A stretch of DNA of 6,767 nt, taken from positions 1 through 6,767 of the forward strand of contig JACDBJ010000567.1 in NCBI GenBank assembly GCA_013695005.1, given 5' to 3'. Numbering within the stretch: the stretch's first letter is position 1; every line of letters begins with the position of its first letter. The notes under the pieces are model-generated. The model did not search any database and was not told the DNA's origin. It was given only the letters and a program-made list of their open reading frames with translations. Positions 5,764 to 6,767 of the stretch are shown in pieces. The position numbers were made by a program, and so were the translations under genes. Source of the stretch: Pseudonocardiales bacterium. GTDB taxonomy: Bacteria > Actinomycetota > Actinomycetes > Mycobacteriales > Pseudonocardiaceae.

Positions 5764-6767
5764 CTACCCGTCCGCGCTGATCACGGCGACCGCGTTGGCC
5801 TTGCCGTTGGTCGCGTAGACGAGCTCTCCGTCCGACGCCAGGCGCAGCGGCTCACCGCCCAGCTCGACGGTGGCCACGAGCCTGTTGCTCTCCCGCTCCA
5901 GCACCGACACCGTGCCGGCCTTGACGTTCGCCAGGTAGTAGTAGACGCCCTTCGGGCTGAGCAGGACGTCGACCGGACCGCCGCCGCCGGTCGGGACGGT
6001 CTTGGTCACCTTGCGCGAGCGGACGTCGATGATCGAGACGCTGTTGTCGCCTCCGTTGGCGACATAGATCTCCCTGCCCTCGGCGCTGATCGCCAGGCCG
6101 GCGGGCTGGTCACCGACCTTGATCGTGGCCTCCACGATGTTGCGTTCGGCGTCGATCACGGTCACGGTGCCGGAGGTCCGGTTGGTGAGCCATGCGCGCC
6201 GGTCCTCGTCGGTCAGCAGGATGTCGCTGGGCATGTCGCCGACGGTGATGGTCTGCCTCACGGTCCCGGCCCCCACGTCGATCACCAGTACGGCGTCCGA
6301 GGCCGGGTTGGTGACATAGGCGGTGGCGCCGTCGCTCGTGACCGCGACGTTGGAGATGTAGCGGTCCAGCCGGATGACCTGCACGACCGACTCCGTGGCG
6401 GTGTCGATCACGGAGATCTCGCGGCCGGTTGCGCTGGTGACCAGGGCCCGATCGGTGAGCCGGGAGATGGCGATGTCGTTCGGGCCGTCGCCGACGTCGA
6501 TGACCCGGACCGGTGCTCCGGTCGGACCGGCGGTGCCCACCGGGGACACACGCTGGCCGAAGACAAGGCTGACTCCTGCGATGAGGGCCAGCAGCGCGAC
6601 CGCGACCACGATCCAGATCGCCGGGACCCGGGGCTGCGGCGCCGGCTCCTCAAGAGGCGGCTCGGCATCGGCCGCCCGCGGCCTGAGCACCGGCAACTGC
6701 TGGGTGGGCGGCCCCGTGGCTGCCGGGGCGCCTCCCGCGCCGGCATGCATCACGGCCGGCATGACGG
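5764..6767 (-). CDS. Membrane-anchored YVTN-type beta-propeller protein, last blade lost
   Basis: From the first visible ATG (6762) the frame gives 332 residues. A Pro/Ala-rich cytoplasmic stretch (about 1-47) precedes one transmembrane helix (about 48-68, IWIVVAVALLALIAGVSLVFG). Six repeats of about 42 residues then follow from about 85 to the end, each with a G-D-x-P-x-x-I turn, Y-V-x-N and S-V-x-x-I-D pattern, as in YVTN/NHL-like seven-bladed propellers. The propeller would face outside the membrane. Such proteins often act as scaffolds or binding modules; no catalytic site is visible. The frame is still open at the right edge and no ribosome-binding site can be seen, so the true start may lie beyond the window, perhaps with a further cytoplasmic domain as in some actinobacterial receptor kinases (inference). 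The TAG at 5766-5764 ends the protein just before blade seven, whose codons persist downstream. Confidence 0.85.
   Translation of the reverse strand, partial: VMPAVMHAGAGGAPAATGPPTQQLPVLRPRAADAEPPLEEPAPQPRVPAIWIVVAVALLALIAGVSLVFGQRVSPVGTAGPTGAPVRVIDVGDGPNDIAISRLTDRALVTSATGREISVIDTATESVVQVIRLDRYISNVAVTSDGATAYVTNPASDAVLVIDVGAGTVRQTITVGDMPSDILLTDEDRRAWLTNRTSGTVTVIDAERNIVEATIKVGDQPAGLAISAEGREIYVANGGDNSVSIIDVRSRKVTKTVPTGGGGPVDVLLSPKGVYYYLANVKAGTVSVLERESNRLVATVELGGEPLRLASDGELVYATNGKANAVAVISADG

Overview
This is a very GC-rich segment of an actinobacterial chromosome. The evidence is the strong G/C bias at third codon positions, several GTG starts, paired clpP paralogues next to tig and clpX, and close resemblance of the ClpX, ClpP1 and ClpP2 proteins to mycobacterial and Streptomyces homologues. 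A high-GC lineage such as Geodermatophilales or a relative would fit, but this is a guess. I see no tRNA, rRNA, CRISPR array, insertion sequence or integrase.

Layout. The left third is on the + strand: a ferritin-like DUF4439 protein (13-513), then a YjbQ/UPF0047 protein (653-1072). A 71-base imperfect palindrome (541-611) lies between them. YjbQ converges on clpX, and the 115-base gap between them holds two near-identical 24-base repeats with a 42-base period. The rest is on the - strand, and in transcription order it runs: a membrane-anchored YVTN-type beta-propeller (frame open at the right edge, stop at 5764), tig (5519-4059), clpP1 (3913-3296), clpP2 (3263-2631) and clpX (2471-1188).

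How the genes work together. Trigger factor meets nascent chains at the ribosome exit tunnel. ClpP1 and ClpP2 together form the mixed peptidase barrel of Actinomycetota. ClpX is the zinc-finger AAA+ unfoldase that feeds the barrel. clpP1 and clpP2 are 32 bases apart and clearly co-transcribed. clpP2 and clpX are separated by 159 bases with a strong 9-bp hairpin, so clpX is probably at least partly independent. The tig-clpP1 gap carries an exact GTTCGC-N5-GCG sequence, the motif described for the Clp regulator ClgR, so induction of clpP1P2 by ClgR is likely.

The most notable points are as follows. (1) An in-frame TAG in the beta-propeller gene removes exactly the last of seven blades, while 42 intact codons of that blade continue in the same frame to a TGA at 5635-5637. 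(2) The ClgR-type box overlaps a hairpin just downstream of tig. (3) There are two different unexplained intergenic repeat structures. I found no clearly new biological system; most of the window is a conserved protein-quality-control locus.
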